From positions 1 through 44,149 of IMG/VR virus record IMGVR_UViG_3300045970_001349: a stretch of 44,149 bases of DNA; one strand, given 5' to 3'. Position numbers and translations under genes: made by a program. Numbering within the stretch: the first letter of the stretch is position 1; each line of letters opens with the position of its first letter. Positions 30,794 through 38,737 of the stretch are shown here, in pieces. This DNA comes from a virus. Below the pieces are notes generated by a model. That model saw only the letters and a program-made list of their open reading frames with translations. It was not told where the DNA came from and searched no databases.

Positions 30794-31429
30794 ATGCACG
30801 ACCTTGAGGGGGTTGCCGGCGACCTGTTGTCTGCGACGGGGCTCGATGACGTCCCGGGGGACGCGTTCGTGCTCGCCGCCTCCTGCGGCATCACAGTCCG
30901 CGCCGGACATCGCTCCGGAGCTCGGCGTGATGGCGATGTCGTGTACGTCGACGCGAAGGCGCGACGACAGCGCCAGCACGGTCTGCTCGCCCATGAGATC
31001 GGCCACTGGGCGCTCGAGCGCGCCGGCGAGGATCCTCATGACGAGGCCGCGGCGCGCTTTCTGTCGGGTGCGTTGCTCGTTCCGCGGCGGTGTCTCGACC
31101 GCGACCTCCGCACGACATGGCGGCTCGACGCGCTGATGGCACGTCATCCGAACGCGAGCGGGGAGATGCTCGCGCGGCGCATCGTTGAGCTCCGCGATGC
31201 GGTCGTCACCATCCTCGACCACGGGACCGTGCGCGCCCGGTTCTGCTCGCCGGCCGTGCACGCGCCCGCGCGGATGACGAGGGTCGAGCGCGAGCTCGCC
31301 GCCCAGGCGCTCGAGCACGGGCACATCGTCGAGGCCGGTGCCCTCGTGCACGCCACGCCGATCTTCGAGGGGACGTGGCGGCGCGTGATCGTCGTCGCCG
31401 AGGCCGAGCAGCTCGCGATGCGGTGGTGA
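30794..31429 (+). CDS. ImmA/IrrE-type metallopeptidase (anti-repressor)
   Basis: The 211-aa product has the zinc-protease motif HEIGHW at residues 67-72 and a following Glu in DPHDEAAARF (about 80-89), the usual ImmA/IrrE set of ligands, then the FLSGALLVPR helix. ImmA-type enzymes cut the partner repressor after DNA damage or a signal and so induce the element. It lies 37 nt after the repressor gene and is probably co-transcribed. The C-terminal ~80 residues (DHGTVRARF onward) are beta-rich and may hold the regulatory part. Confidence 0.85.
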   Translation: MHDLEGVAGDLLSATGLDDVPGDAFVLAASCGITVRAGHRSGARRDGDVVYVDAKARRQRQHGLLAHEIGHWALERAGEDPHDEAAARFLSGALLVPRRCLDRDLRTTWRLDALMARHPNASGEMLARRIVELRDAVVTILDHGTVRARFCSPAVHAPARMTRVERELAAQALEHGHIVEAGALVHATPIFEGTWRRVIVVAEAEQLAMRW

Positions 31430-31448
31430 CTCTCGAGGCAGGCGCTAC

Positions 31449-32507
31449 CTACTGCTCGTCGACGAGCTCGCCGTACGTCGCGGGAATGCCTGCCGCGAGC
31501 GCGAGCAGGATCTGACCTGTCGCATGGGCGTCGGCCTGGGCGCGGTGTGCCTGCGCATGTGCGATGCCCATGCGCGCAGCGACCTGTCCGAGCTTGTGTC
31601 CGTCCTCGTGAAACGCGAGCTGTCGCACCCAGAGGAGCGGGTCGATCCAGACCACGTCAGGACGTAGAGCGGGCACGTCCTCCGCGCTCGGCGGTCTTCC
31701 TGCGCGCTCGAACTCCGCATGCAGGAAGCCGCGGTCGAACGAGGCGTTGTATGCGACAGGGATCCTGTCGTGTAGAAGGCCGGCGATCTCCGGCACGAGG
31801 TCGCAGAAGCTCGGCGCGTTCTTCACGTCTGCGTCGGTGATCCCGTGGATCGCGGTCGAGCCTTTCGGGATCTTGCGGCCCGGATGGACGAGCCGTTGCC
31901 AGCTCCCTGTGGCGATGCCGTTCTCGAAGAGCACGATCGCGATCTCGATGATGCGGTGTTCGTTCGCTCCGAGCCCGGTCGTCTCGAGATCGATGACGCA
32001 GAACGAATCCGCCCACCGACGATCGCGTGCGAACGAAGACGCAGCCCTCGTCCTCACGTTTGTCCTCTCCCTCACCCTTACCGTCACCTTCGGCGGCGTC
32101 ATCGCCAGCAGCATCGCCTCAGATTCTGCTAGCTGCCGCTGTGCCTCGACGATCGACGCCCCGAGGTCGCGTAGCTGCTGCGCGTGCGCGCTTCGCCGGC
32201 GCATCTCGTCCTCGTACGCCTTCCGACGGCCCCGCTCACGCCAGAGGAAGAAGGCGACGAAGGGGGCGCCGAGCATGAAGAACGCGCACGACATGGCGCC
32301 GCAGCTCGGGAACATGCTCTCGTCTGCGACGGCTGCCGCCGATGGCTTCGAACGCAGGATCGGTGCTGCGACGGTTGTCCCCGCATCTACCTGAACGACT
32401 CCCGCGTCGCGCCGATGGCGCCGCGATCGTCGCTGCGCTTCGGCGGGGGATATCACTGCAAGCGCGACCAAACACCCGACGAGGAAGCCCGCAGCAATCG
32501 CTTTCAC
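31449..32507 (-). CDS. Membrane-anchored DEDDh 3'-5' exonuclease
   Basis: The 352-aa product starts with a Sec signal peptide (residues 1-25, ending AEA), then a ~45-residue extracytoplasmic segment. Next come a transmembrane helix (about 72-89, CAFFMLGAPFVAFFLW), a basic stop (RERGRRK) and a coiled linker. The C-terminal half is a DnaQ-type exonuclease with ExoI VIDLETTGL (Asp173, Glu175), ExoII YNASFDRGF (Asp258) and ExoIII H-x4-D (His321, Asp326). It would place nuclease activity at the inner face of the membrane. Its GTG start and leftward direction, opposite to its neighbours, mark it as a separate cargo gene beside the immunity genes. Confidence 0.75.
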   Translation of the reverse strand: MKAIAAGFLVGCLVALAVISPAEAQRRSRRHRRDAGVVQVDAGTTVAAPILRSKPSAAAVADESMFPSCGAMSCAFFMLGAPFVAFFLWRERGRRKAYEDEMRRRSAHAQQLRDLGASIVEAQRQLAESEAMLLAMTPPKVTVRVRERTNVRTRAASSFARDRRWADSFCVIDLETTGLGANEHRIIEIAIVLFENGIATGSWQRLVHPGRKIPKGSTAIHGITDADVKNAPSFCDLVPEIAGLLHDRIPVAYNASFDRGFLHAEFERAGRPPSAEDVPALRPDVVWIDPLLWVRQLAFHEDGHKLGQVAARMGIAHAQAHRAQADAHATGQILLALAAGIPATYGELVDEQ

Positions 32508-32550
32508 ACGGCGAGATTCGACGCCGAACGGACGAATTGCAACCTTGGGC

Positions 32551-32591
32551 GTCGCCTATAGCTTGACGCCTATAGGTGACTGCCTATAATC
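32551..32591 (+). promoter_or_regulatory. Rightward early promoter with repressor operators
   Basis: A near-consensus sigma-70 promoter is present: TTGACG at 32563-32568, a 16-nt spacer and TATAAT at 32585-32590. Operator copies with CCTATA(GG) cores lie at 32551-32562, 32565-32580 (GACGCCTATAGGTGAC, nearly palindromic) and 32581-32591, so they cover the -35, spacer and -10. The spacer is nearly the same as in the leftward promoter at 30174-30201. It drives the plus-strand early operon beginning at 32632, with a leader of about 35 nt. Confidence 0.85.
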
Positions 32592-32631
32592 TGCCCTCGC
32601 TGACCCAGTCGTCAGCAGAGAGGCGGGACGG

Positions 32632-33148
32632 ATGGCTCAAGGGGCGTGGCATCAGGGAGTAGCGCACGGCGGCAAGCGCTCGACGTTCGAGGCGCACGCG
32701 GCGGACCTCGGGCGGCTCGTCAAGCGGCGCGAACTCGAGTGGCAGGAGGCGATGTCGCCGGCCGCGGTCGAGCACGCGGCGAAGCGGCTCGAGCGCGCGA
32801 GGGCGCGGCACAAGACGGCGCTCGACGATGTGCGGCGGCACGCGGACCCGGCGGACAGCTCGCCGCACCTCGAGCCGTCGCTCACGCTCGCGGAGGCATC
32901 GGCGCTCGCGGCGACCTTCACCGCTCAGTGCCGCATGGCAGCCGGCAACACGGGGAACCGAGCGACCGCGCGAGTGCTCACGGACGAGTGCGGCAGCGCG
33001 CACTGCGCTGCTCGTGTTCGAGGGCGCGACCACGCCGCATCGCTTGACGCTCGCGTGCACGTGCCTCGAGCGCGCCCTCGCCCACTGGAACGGCTACACG
33101 GTCGCCCCGACTGCGGACGCCGGCGCGGTTTCCTCGGAGGTCGCATGA
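32632..33148 (+). CDS. First gene of the rightward operon, apparently frameshifted
   Basis: The N-terminal part (MAQGAWHQGVAHGGKRSTFE onward) is protein-like for about 125 codons and includes an Arg/Ala-rich helix (AAVEHAAKRLERARARHK). Near 33003-33010 good coding character stops in this frame. It resumes in the +1 frame (ALLVFEGATTPHRL, TCLERALAHWNGY), which ends at the TGA overlapping the next ATG (ATGA). One base therefore seems to be gained or lost, or ribosomes shift there. The full product would be about 171 aa. Without a shift, the first frame would run into the next gene with an Arg-rich bridge. A separate short gene from the GTG at 33014 is the alternative. No family recognised. Confidence 0.5.
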
Positions 33149-33351
33149 TCTCGCGCGCTCTCTGCGGCCTCTGCGGCGCCGACTGGACCGACGACGGGCC
33201 GACCTGCGAGTGCGGCGCCGCCACGAGGCTCGAGGTGACGCCGTCGCAGCGGTCGCAGCTCGAGCGCTTCGCGGCGTACGTCGCGCTCGGCATCCACCCG
33301 CGCGAGGCCGGCCGCCTCGTGTCGGGCCGCTCGAAGATCGGGGTGGCGTGA
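33145..33351 (+). CDS. Small zinc-ribbon protein
   Basis: The 68-aa product starts MISRALCGLCGADW and then has CECGAAT, giving two C-x2-C/C-x-C pairs typical of a small zinc ribbon. The C-terminal half is helical (SQLERFAAYVALGIHPREAG). It overlaps the gene before (ATGA) and the nuclease gene after it (TGATG), so it is probably made together with the nuclease. It may help DNA binding in that complex. No known family. Confidence 0.6.
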   Translation: MISRALCGLCGADWTDDGPTCECGAATRLEVTPSQRSQLERFAAYVALGIHPREAGRLVSGRSKIGVA

Positions 33352-34439
33352 TGGCGGCCGTGCGCTGGGATCCGAGGAAGTTCGGCACTGCTGCCGACCC
33401 CGTAAGACAGAGTGCCCTGAACTCCATTGCCTCGCAGAACGGCTGCCCAAAGCGCTACTTCTACGAGCGCGAGGCTGACGCGGCGGGCACGACTCCGCCG
33501 CGGCGCGCGAGCTGGAAGCCGGTGCTCGGCACGGCGGTGCACGCGGTCATCGAGCGCGGCCTCAACAAGACCTGGGCGCTGCTCGAGTCGCTCTACGGGC
33601 CCGAGGCTCGGCCCGCCGAGCGCCCCGCGGACGCGAAGCTCGACTGGGCGCCCGATGGGCTGCGCCGGCGCATCGAGGAGGTGCTGCGCGAGGAGCTCGA
33701 GCGCGAGTGCGTGGTGCTCGCCGGTGTCGACGAGACGGGCGCGCCGCGGCCGGCGCTGCCGATCGAGTGGTACGACGACAAGCCCGACACCGAGATCGCC
33801 GCAGGCGTCGCGATGGCGCTCGGCGCGCTGCGCACGACGGTCGAGCGTGCCGAGTCGGTCGTCGGCACCGAGGTGCCGTTCCGGGCCGAGCTCGAGGGCT
33901 ACGAGCTCGAGGGCACCATCGATCTGCTCTACCGGCGGCGCGGGGACGGCGCGCTGTGCCTGGCCGACTGGAAGACGGGCGAGCGGAAGCTGCCGCAGAT
34001 CCTCCTCGACTACGGCTACCAGCCGGCGACGTACTCGTACGCGGTCGAGCACGGGCGCCTCTGGGCGGGCACCGACTCTGAGGCCGTCGTCGGCGAGCAC
34101 CCGGCCGAGCTGCACATCGTGCACCTGCGCGACTTCGTGCCCTACGTGAAGAAGCCGCGGGCCGCGGGCAAGGGCGTGGGCGACCTGCGCGGGCCGGGCT
34201 GGTACGCCTCGCAGCGTCGCAGCGAGGACCGCGCGCGCCTGGGCGCGTCGCTGCGCGCGGTGGTGGGCACCGTGCGGATGAACCGGCGCCTCGAGGCGCT
34301 CGGCGAGCAGTGCGCGCGGTGCCCGTTCAAGAGCGCCTGTTTGGGCGACGGGTACGCGCCAGTCGGAGACGAGGCGCGCGACCTCGCCGCGCTCGTGCGC
34401 GACCTCGACCTCGGCGACGCGTCCGACCTCAGCGACTGA
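33351..34439 (+). CDS. Cas4/AddB-like PD-(D/E)XK nuclease with Fe-S cysteines
   Basis: The 362-aa product has GTAVHAVIERG (60-70), Asp191 in LEGTIDLLYR, Asp206 and Lys208 in ADWKTG, and Gln224/Tyr in YGYQPATYSYA. These are the core motifs of RecB-family nucleases. Cys32 (QNGCPKRYF) and C-x2-C-x5-C near the C-terminus (Cys321, 324, 330 in CARCPFKSAC) give the four-cysteine pattern that holds an Fe-S cluster in Cas4 and AddB. It probably resects DNA ends for recombination. No cas1/cas2 genes or CRISPR array are present, so this is a phage recombination nuclease. TGATG start overlap. Confidence 0.85.
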   Translation: MAAVRWDPRKFGTAADPVRQSALNSIASQNGCPKRYFYEREADAAGTTPPRRASWKPVLGTAVHAVIERGLNKTWALLESLYGPEARPAERPADAKLDWAPDGLRRRIEEVLREELERECVVLAGVDETGAPRPALPIEWYDDKPDTEIAAGVAMALGALRTTVERAESVVGTEVPFRAELEGYELEGTIDLLYRRRGDGALCLADWKTGERKLPQILLDYGYQPATYSYAVEHGRLWAGTDSEAVVGEHPAELHIVHLRDFVPYVKKPRAAGKGVGDLRGPGWYASQRRSEDRARLGASLRAVVGTVRMNRRLEALGEQCARCPFKSACLGDGYAPVGDEARDLAALVRDLDLGDASDLSD

Positions 34440-34486
34440 CATCAATCACTGGGCGCGAGTGCGTCCCTCAAAGATGGAGATCTCTC

Positions 34487-35428
34487 ATGGCACCGAAGGC
34501 AACGGCGGCAAAGCAGCAGCAGGATCAACAGGCACTCTTGGGCGCGGGCAGCGCAGGACTCGCGACGATCGAGACGGGCGCGCTCGCGCCGGCGAACGAC
34601 GAGTTCGACGTGTCGACGTTCGACGGCGACGACGGCCTGTCCGAGGTCGACGAGTCCGACATCAAGGTCCCGCTCAAGGTCTGGAACATGAAGGGGATCG
34701 ACCCTGCGACGCAACGGCAGATCCTCGCCGACACGTTCTACGACACGGTCACCGAGGAGATCTCGGACGAGCTCGTGCTCGTGTTCCTCGACCTGCACAA
34801 GAGCAACGAGTGGCGCGAGTACATCGAGGCCGAGAAGCGCACGGTCATCCACTGCAAGTCCGCTGACCGCGTGACGGGCACGATGTCGGACGGCTCGCAG
34901 CGCTCGTGCTCGAACTGCGAAGATGCGAAGTGGCGCACCGACTCCGACGGCAAGCGCAGCCGGCGGTGTCAGGACGTGCACACGGTGGCGGCGCTCGAGG
35001 TCGAGACCGAGCGGTTGTGCGTGCTGCGCTTCAAGTCGACGTCGCTGTCGCCGTGGCGGCAGCACCTCAACAAGCACCACCTCGGGCGCATGAAGGACCC
35101 GCGCACGGGCAAGGTGAAGAACATCCAGCTGATCGCGAACCGCGTGAAGCTCACGCTCAAGATGGCGCCGGGCGGCGTCTACGCGGTGCCCATGTTCGAG
35201 CGCCTGGGGCTGTGCTCCGTGGAGCTCGGCAAGACGGCGGTGTCGTTCGCCGAGTTCTACAAGAACGTCGCGCGCGCCCACCTCGAGAAGCAGCTCGAGA
35301 AGGCCGTCGAACCGGGCGACGCCGGAGAGGGTGGCGACACGTCGTTCAACCCGGCCGACTTCGTCGACGCGCCCGGCGAGTCGGTGCCCGCCGGCGGCGG
35401 CGCGTCGAGCGGCTTCTCGCACGAGTAG
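34487..35428 (+). CDS. Candidate ssDNA-binding protein with zinc site
   Basis: The product is 313 aa, starting MAPKATAAKQQQDQQALLGA, with GGAG 8 nt upstream. It has an acidic first third, then a region with CSNCEDAKW and RRCQDVHTV that could bind zinc (about residues 143-167). A basic/aromatic segment follows (FKSTSLSPWRQHLNKHHLGR), and the protein ends in an acidic, Gly-rich, flexible tail. An OB-like core and acidic tail fit phage ssDNA-binding proteins, and neighbours on both sides act in recombination. I do not recognise a named family, so the role is inferred. Confidence 0.55.
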   Translation: MAPKATAAKQQQDQQALLGAGSAGLATIETGALAPANDEFDVSTFDGDDGLSEVDESDIKVPLKVWNMKGIDPATQRQILADTFYDTVTEEISDELVLVFLDLHKSNEWREYIEAEKRTVIHCKSADRVTGTMSDGSQRSCSNCEDAKWRTDSDGKRSRRCQDVHTVAALEVETERLCVLRFKSTSLSPWRQHLNKHHLGRMKDPRTGKVKNIQLIANRVKLTLKMAPGGVYAVPMFERLGLCSVELGKTAVSFAEFYKNVARAHLEKQLEKAVEPGDAGEGGDTSFNPADFVDAPGESVPAGGGASSGFSHE

Positions 35429-35434
35429 CCCGCC

Positions 35435-36382
35435 ATGAACGCCCCCACCACAGCGAAGCGTCGGCACGCCGACGCCGATCTCGCGACTCTGCGCGGCGAG
35501 GTCGTGTCGATGCGTGTCGTCGGCACGGACTTCTTCGCGATCGCTCGCGTGCGCTCGACGGCCGCCGGCGACGGCGAGGTCACCGCGACGGGCAAGCTGC
35601 TGGGCGTGAAGCTCGGCGACACCGTCGACCTCCGCGGAGCGTGGACGACACACGCGAAGTTCGGGCGGCAGTTCAAGGCCGTCGAGTGCACGGTGGTGCT
35701 CGCGCAGGACACCGCCGGCGTCATCCGTTGGATCGCCGAGCGCCTGCCTGACGTCGGCCGAGGGCGCGCGACGCTGCTCGTCGAGCGCTTCGGCGTGCCG
35801 GGGATCTGGGACGTCATCGAGCGCACGCCCGAGCTGCTCGTCGAGGTGCCCGGCATCACGCCCGCGCGCGCGCAGGCCATCGCGACGGCGTACGCGTCGC
35901 TGCGCGGCGAGCGCGACCGCATGGTGAGGTTGAAGGGTTGGGGCCTCGCCGACGGGCAGATCGCGCGCGTGCTCGAGACGTGGGGCGAGGCGGCCGAGGA
36001 CGTGCTGCGCGACAACCCGTTCCTCTTGTCCGAGCAGGTCACGGGGTTCGGGTTCAAGCGCGCCGACGAGGTTGCGCGGCGCATGGGTCTGCCGGGCGAC
36101 GCGCCGAGCCGGGTGCGTGCGGCGCTCGTGCACGTGCTCGCCGAGGCACGCGGCGAGGGGCATGTGTACCTGCGCGCGGGCGTGCTCGTCGGCGTCACGG
36201 GCACCGTGCTCGGCGGCGTGGACGCGCGGTTGATCTGGCGCGAGCTCGACATGCTCGAGCGCGAGTCGAGCAAGGTCGTCAGGAGAGGGCACGACGAGCC
36301 GCGCGGGCCGCGCGTTTATGTAGTGGCGCTCGACCAGGCAGAGGAGCGCGTCGCCGCGTTCGTCAGGAAGGCGGCGGCATGA
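35435..36382 (+). CDS. RecD2 N-terminal region as a separate protein
   Basis: The 315-aa product matches the N-terminal part of RecD2. An OB-like segment (about 18-95, with GKLLGVKLGDTVDLRGAW and WTTHAKFGRQFKAVEC) is followed by helix-hairpin-helix repeats (IWDVIERTPELLVEVPGIT, then LRDNPFLLSEQVTGFGFKRA with DEVARRMGL). It has no ATPase motifs. The next gene, overlapping by ATGA, encodes the helicase domain, and together they would equal one RecD2 (753 aa). The split could be a real two-subunit helicase. The sequence shows no remnant stop or damage that would suggest a broken gene. Confidence 0.75.
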   Translation: MNAPTTAKRRHADADLATLRGEVVSMRVVGTDFFAIARVRSTAAGDGEVTATGKLLGVKLGDTVDLRGAWTTHAKFGRQFKAVECTVVLAQDTAGVIRWIAERLPDVGRGRATLLVERFGVPGIWDVIERTPELLVEVPGITPARAQAIATAYASLRGERDRMVRLKGWGLADGQIARVLETWGEAAEDVLRDNPFLLSEQVTGFGFKRADEVARRMGLPGDAPSRVRAALVHVLAEARGEGHVYLRAGVLVGVTGTVLGGVDARLIWRELDMLERESSKVVRRGHDEPRGPRVYVVALDQAEERVAAFVRKAAA

Positions 36383-37695
36383 CCATCGCCCTCGACGCCT
36401 CTCAGATCGCCGCCGTCGAACTCGTATGCGCGGCGCGCCTCGGCGTGGTCACCGGCGGCCCGGGCACGGGAAAGACGACGTCGCTGCGCACCGCCCTCGA
36501 CCGCCTCGACGCGCTGCCCGATCCCGACGGCTGGCCGTGCGTCGCGTGCAACGGCACCGGCCGCGAGCCCGCGGTGGGCAGCTACTCGCCGACGTGCATG
36601 ACGTGCGACGGCCGCCGCGCCACCGCCGTCGAGCGGTACATGCTCGCGGCGCCGACGGGCAAGGCCGCGCAGCGCATGCAGGCGGCGACGGGCCGCGACG
36701 CGCGCACGGTGCATCGGCTGCTCGAGTACAAGGCGGGCGGCGTCTTCGCGCGCAGGCCCGGCAACCCGATCGCCGCGGCGCTCGTCGTCGTCGACGAGGC
36801 GAGCATGCTCGACATCGAGCTCGCGGCCGCGCTCGTCGACGCCATCGACCCCCTGCGCACGAGGCTCGTGCTCGTCGGCGACGTGAACCAGTTGCCGCCC
36901 GTGGGCCCGGGGCGTCCGTTCGCTGACCTCATCGAGAGCCAGCGCGTGCAGGTCGCGCGCCTGACGACGCTGCACCGTGCGGCGGCCGAGACATGGGTCT
37001 GCAGCCAGGCGCCCACCGTGCTCGCCGGCAAGCTGCCCGACCTGCGCCGGCGCGTCGACTTCCGCTTCGTGCCGTGCACGTCGTCGCTCGACGTCGCCAA
37101 CGCAGTACTGCGCGAGGTCACGTCGCACGCGGCTGCGGCGGGCGGCGAGATGCAGGTGCTCACGCCGCAGCACAAGGGCGGCGCCGGCGTCGAGCAAATC
37201 AACCGAGCGCTGCAGGCGGCACTCAACCCGCGCAGCCTCACGAGCGCGCCGTCGTGGGGAACTCGCGAAGAGCGCATCTTCGTCGGCGACCGCGTGCTGC
37301 AGACGCGCAACGACTACGAGCTCGGCGTGATGAACGGCGAGACGGGTGTCGTCATCGACCTCAGCGACACCGATTTACTGGTCGACTTCGGCGAGGAGGG
37401 CATGCCGCGCGAGTGCAAGTACTCGCGCCTGCAGGCCGCCGCGCTTCACCTCGCGTACGCGATCACCACGCACAAGTCACAGGGCAGCGAGTGGCCGTGG
37501 GTCTGCGTCGTCGTGCACTCGACGCACACGATGATGCTCACGCGCGCGCTGGTCTACACCGCGATCACGCGCGCTCGGCAGGGCGTGGTCATCGTCGGCG
37601 ACGAACTCGGCCTGAAGCGCGCTGTCGCGAACGTGCACGACACGTCGAGGAACTCGTCGCTGCAGCGGCGGCTCGAGGCGGGAGGCGGGGCGTGA
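36379..37695 (+). CDS. RecD2-like helicase domain with zinc insertion
   Basis: The 438-aa product has Walker A VTGGPGTGKTTS (24-35), motif Ia APTGKAAQRM (91-100), Walker B VVVDEASML (about 134-142), motif III LVLVGDVNQLPPVGPG, and a C-terminal end with AITTHKSQGSEW and YTAITRARQGVVIVG. These are superfamily 1B helicase motifs. Between Walker A and motif Ia a zinc-binding insertion (Cys54, 57, 73, 76; CVACNGTG and CMTCDGRR) resembles DnaJ zinc fingers. It would unwind DNA 5'-3' using the separate N-terminal subunit. ATG overlaps the upstream stop by ATGA. Confidence 0.85.
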   Translation: MTIALDASQIAAVELVCAARLGVVTGGPGTGKTTSLRTALDRLDALPDPDGWPCVACNGTGREPAVGSYSPTCMTCDGRRATAVERYMLAAPTGKAAQRMQAATGRDARTVHRLLEYKAGGVFARRPGNPIAAALVVVDEASMLDIELAAALVDAIDPLRTRLVLVGDVNQLPPVGPGRPFADLIESQRVQVARLTTLHRAAAETWVCSQAPTVLAGKLPDLRRRVDFRFVPCTSSLDVANAVLREVTSHAAAAGGEMQVLTPQHKGGAGVEQINRALQAALNPRSLTSAPSWGTREERIFVGDRVLQTRNDYELGVMNGETGVVIDLSDTDLLVDFGEEGMPRECKYSRLQAAALHLAYAITTHKSQGSEWPWVCVVVHSTHTMMLTRALVYTAITRARQGVVIVGDELGLKRAVANVHDTSRNSSLQRRLEAGGGA

Positions 37696-37940
37696 CTCAC
37701 GGCGAAGAACTCTTGCTCACCGAACTGCGCATCATCGGCGACAACCTCGGCGCGGTCCGCGACGTCCTCGCCCTGATCTCGCGACAGGCCGAGGCGCCAG
37801 ACACTCGCACCAGCGACGCTATCCTGCGCCTGCTCCAAGTCGATCCGCATCAGTTCAGCACGCGCCCGTGCCAGACGTGCAGGGCAGTGTCGGCGCTCGC
37901 GGGGAAGCCGTTTGGCTGCGAGCTGCCGAGGAAGCCATGA
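37692..37940 (+). CDS. Small hypothetical protein with Cys cluster
   Basis: The 82-aa product starts from a GTG overlapping the helicase stop (GTGA) and ends overlapping the next start (ATGA). The N-terminal part is an amphipathic helix (LLLTELRIIGDNLGAVRDVL) and the C-terminal part has CQTCRAVSALAGKPFGCEL, possibly zinc-binding. No family recognised. The tight overlaps suggest co-production with the helicase. Confidence 0.55.
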   Translation: MTHGEELLLTELRIIGDNLGAVRDVLALISRQAEAPDTRTSDAILRLLQVDPHQFSTRPCQTCRAVSALAGKPFGCELPRKP

Positions 37941-38737
37941 CCCCGCCTGCGCGCCAGCGCGGGGTGCTGCCGCCGAGCTGCCCGCGGCACTTCGGGTCGC
38001 CTCCGGGCACGTGCCCGATGTGCGCGCTCGAGCGTGCCCCGTTGGCCGCTCGCTCCCCGCGCGCCGAGGCGTTCCCGCTCGTGCAGATCGCGAAGCAGAT
38101 CGCGGCGACGACGGGGACGCGGCGCGAGCACATCGAGGCAGCGGCCGAGCGCGCGCGAGCGATGCGCGCCGCCGAGACGACGACCGAGACCGACATCAGC
38201 ACAGCGCCCGAGGCGGCGCAGGAAGAGGCGACGATGGGACAGGGCAGAATCGCAGCGTTGGTCACGTACCGCGGGATCTCGAAGAGCGCCCGCGAGTGGG
38301 GCGAGCAGCTCGCGCTCACGTCGAAGACGGTGCGCAACCGTGTCGAGGCGGGGATCCCTCTCGACGCCCCGACGCACCCCGGCAAGTCCTCGCTCGTGGG
38401 GACCTGGGACTACGCGCACGACCGCGCGGTCAAGTCCACGGCGAAGGTGGCAGCGTCGGCAGAAGCGCCTGCGCCTGCGCCCGCCGCGACGTCAGCCTCG
38501 GGCATCACCGGCGTCGTCTCCCACGCGCGGCGCGGTCGCTGGCTCGAGATCGAGCTCGCCGACGGGCGCCTCGTCGCCTTCGACCCGATCGATGTGGTCG
38601 GCTGCCAGACGCTCGAGTCCGTGGACGGTGTGGACGGCGCGTCGCTCACCGTCTACCTGCGCGGCCGCGAGAGCGAGTTCCTCACGCCGGTCGATGCGCG
38701 CGCGCTGTGGGCGCTCATCACGGCGGCCGCGCGGTGA
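37937..38737 (+). CDS. Protein with HNH-associated HTH-type module
   Basis: The 266-aa product has an N-terminal Cys-rich part (PPSCPRHFGSPPGTCPMC, residues 14-31, probably zinc-binding) and then a helical segment. About residues 103-137 (LVTYRGISKSAREWGEQLAL, ending VEAGIPLDA) match the HTH-like module (x-Y-x-G-x-x-x-S-x-x-x-W) usually attached to phage HNH enzymes and regulators. After a Pro/Ala linker a small beta domain follows (about 190-266). No HNH catalytic motif is visible, so it may be a DNA-binding regulator. ATGA start, GTGA end. Confidence 0.55.
   Translation: MTPPARQRGVLPPSCPRHFGSPPGTCPMCALERAPLAARSPRAEAFPLVQIAKQIAATTGTRREHIEAAAERARAMRAAETTTETDISTAPEAAQEEATMGQGRIAALVTYRGISKSAREWGEQLALTSKTVRNRVEAGIPLDAPTHPGKSSLVGTWDYAHDRAVKSTAKVAASAEAPAPAPAATSASGITGVVSHARRGRWLEIELADGRLVAFDPIDVVGCQTLESVDGVDGASLTVYLRGRESEFLTPVDARALWALITAAAR

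Noticed and set aside
33351-34439. Cas4-like nuclease as part of a CRISPR adaptation system
   Set aside because: No cas1, cas2 or repeat-spacer array in the window; neighbours are recombination genes.
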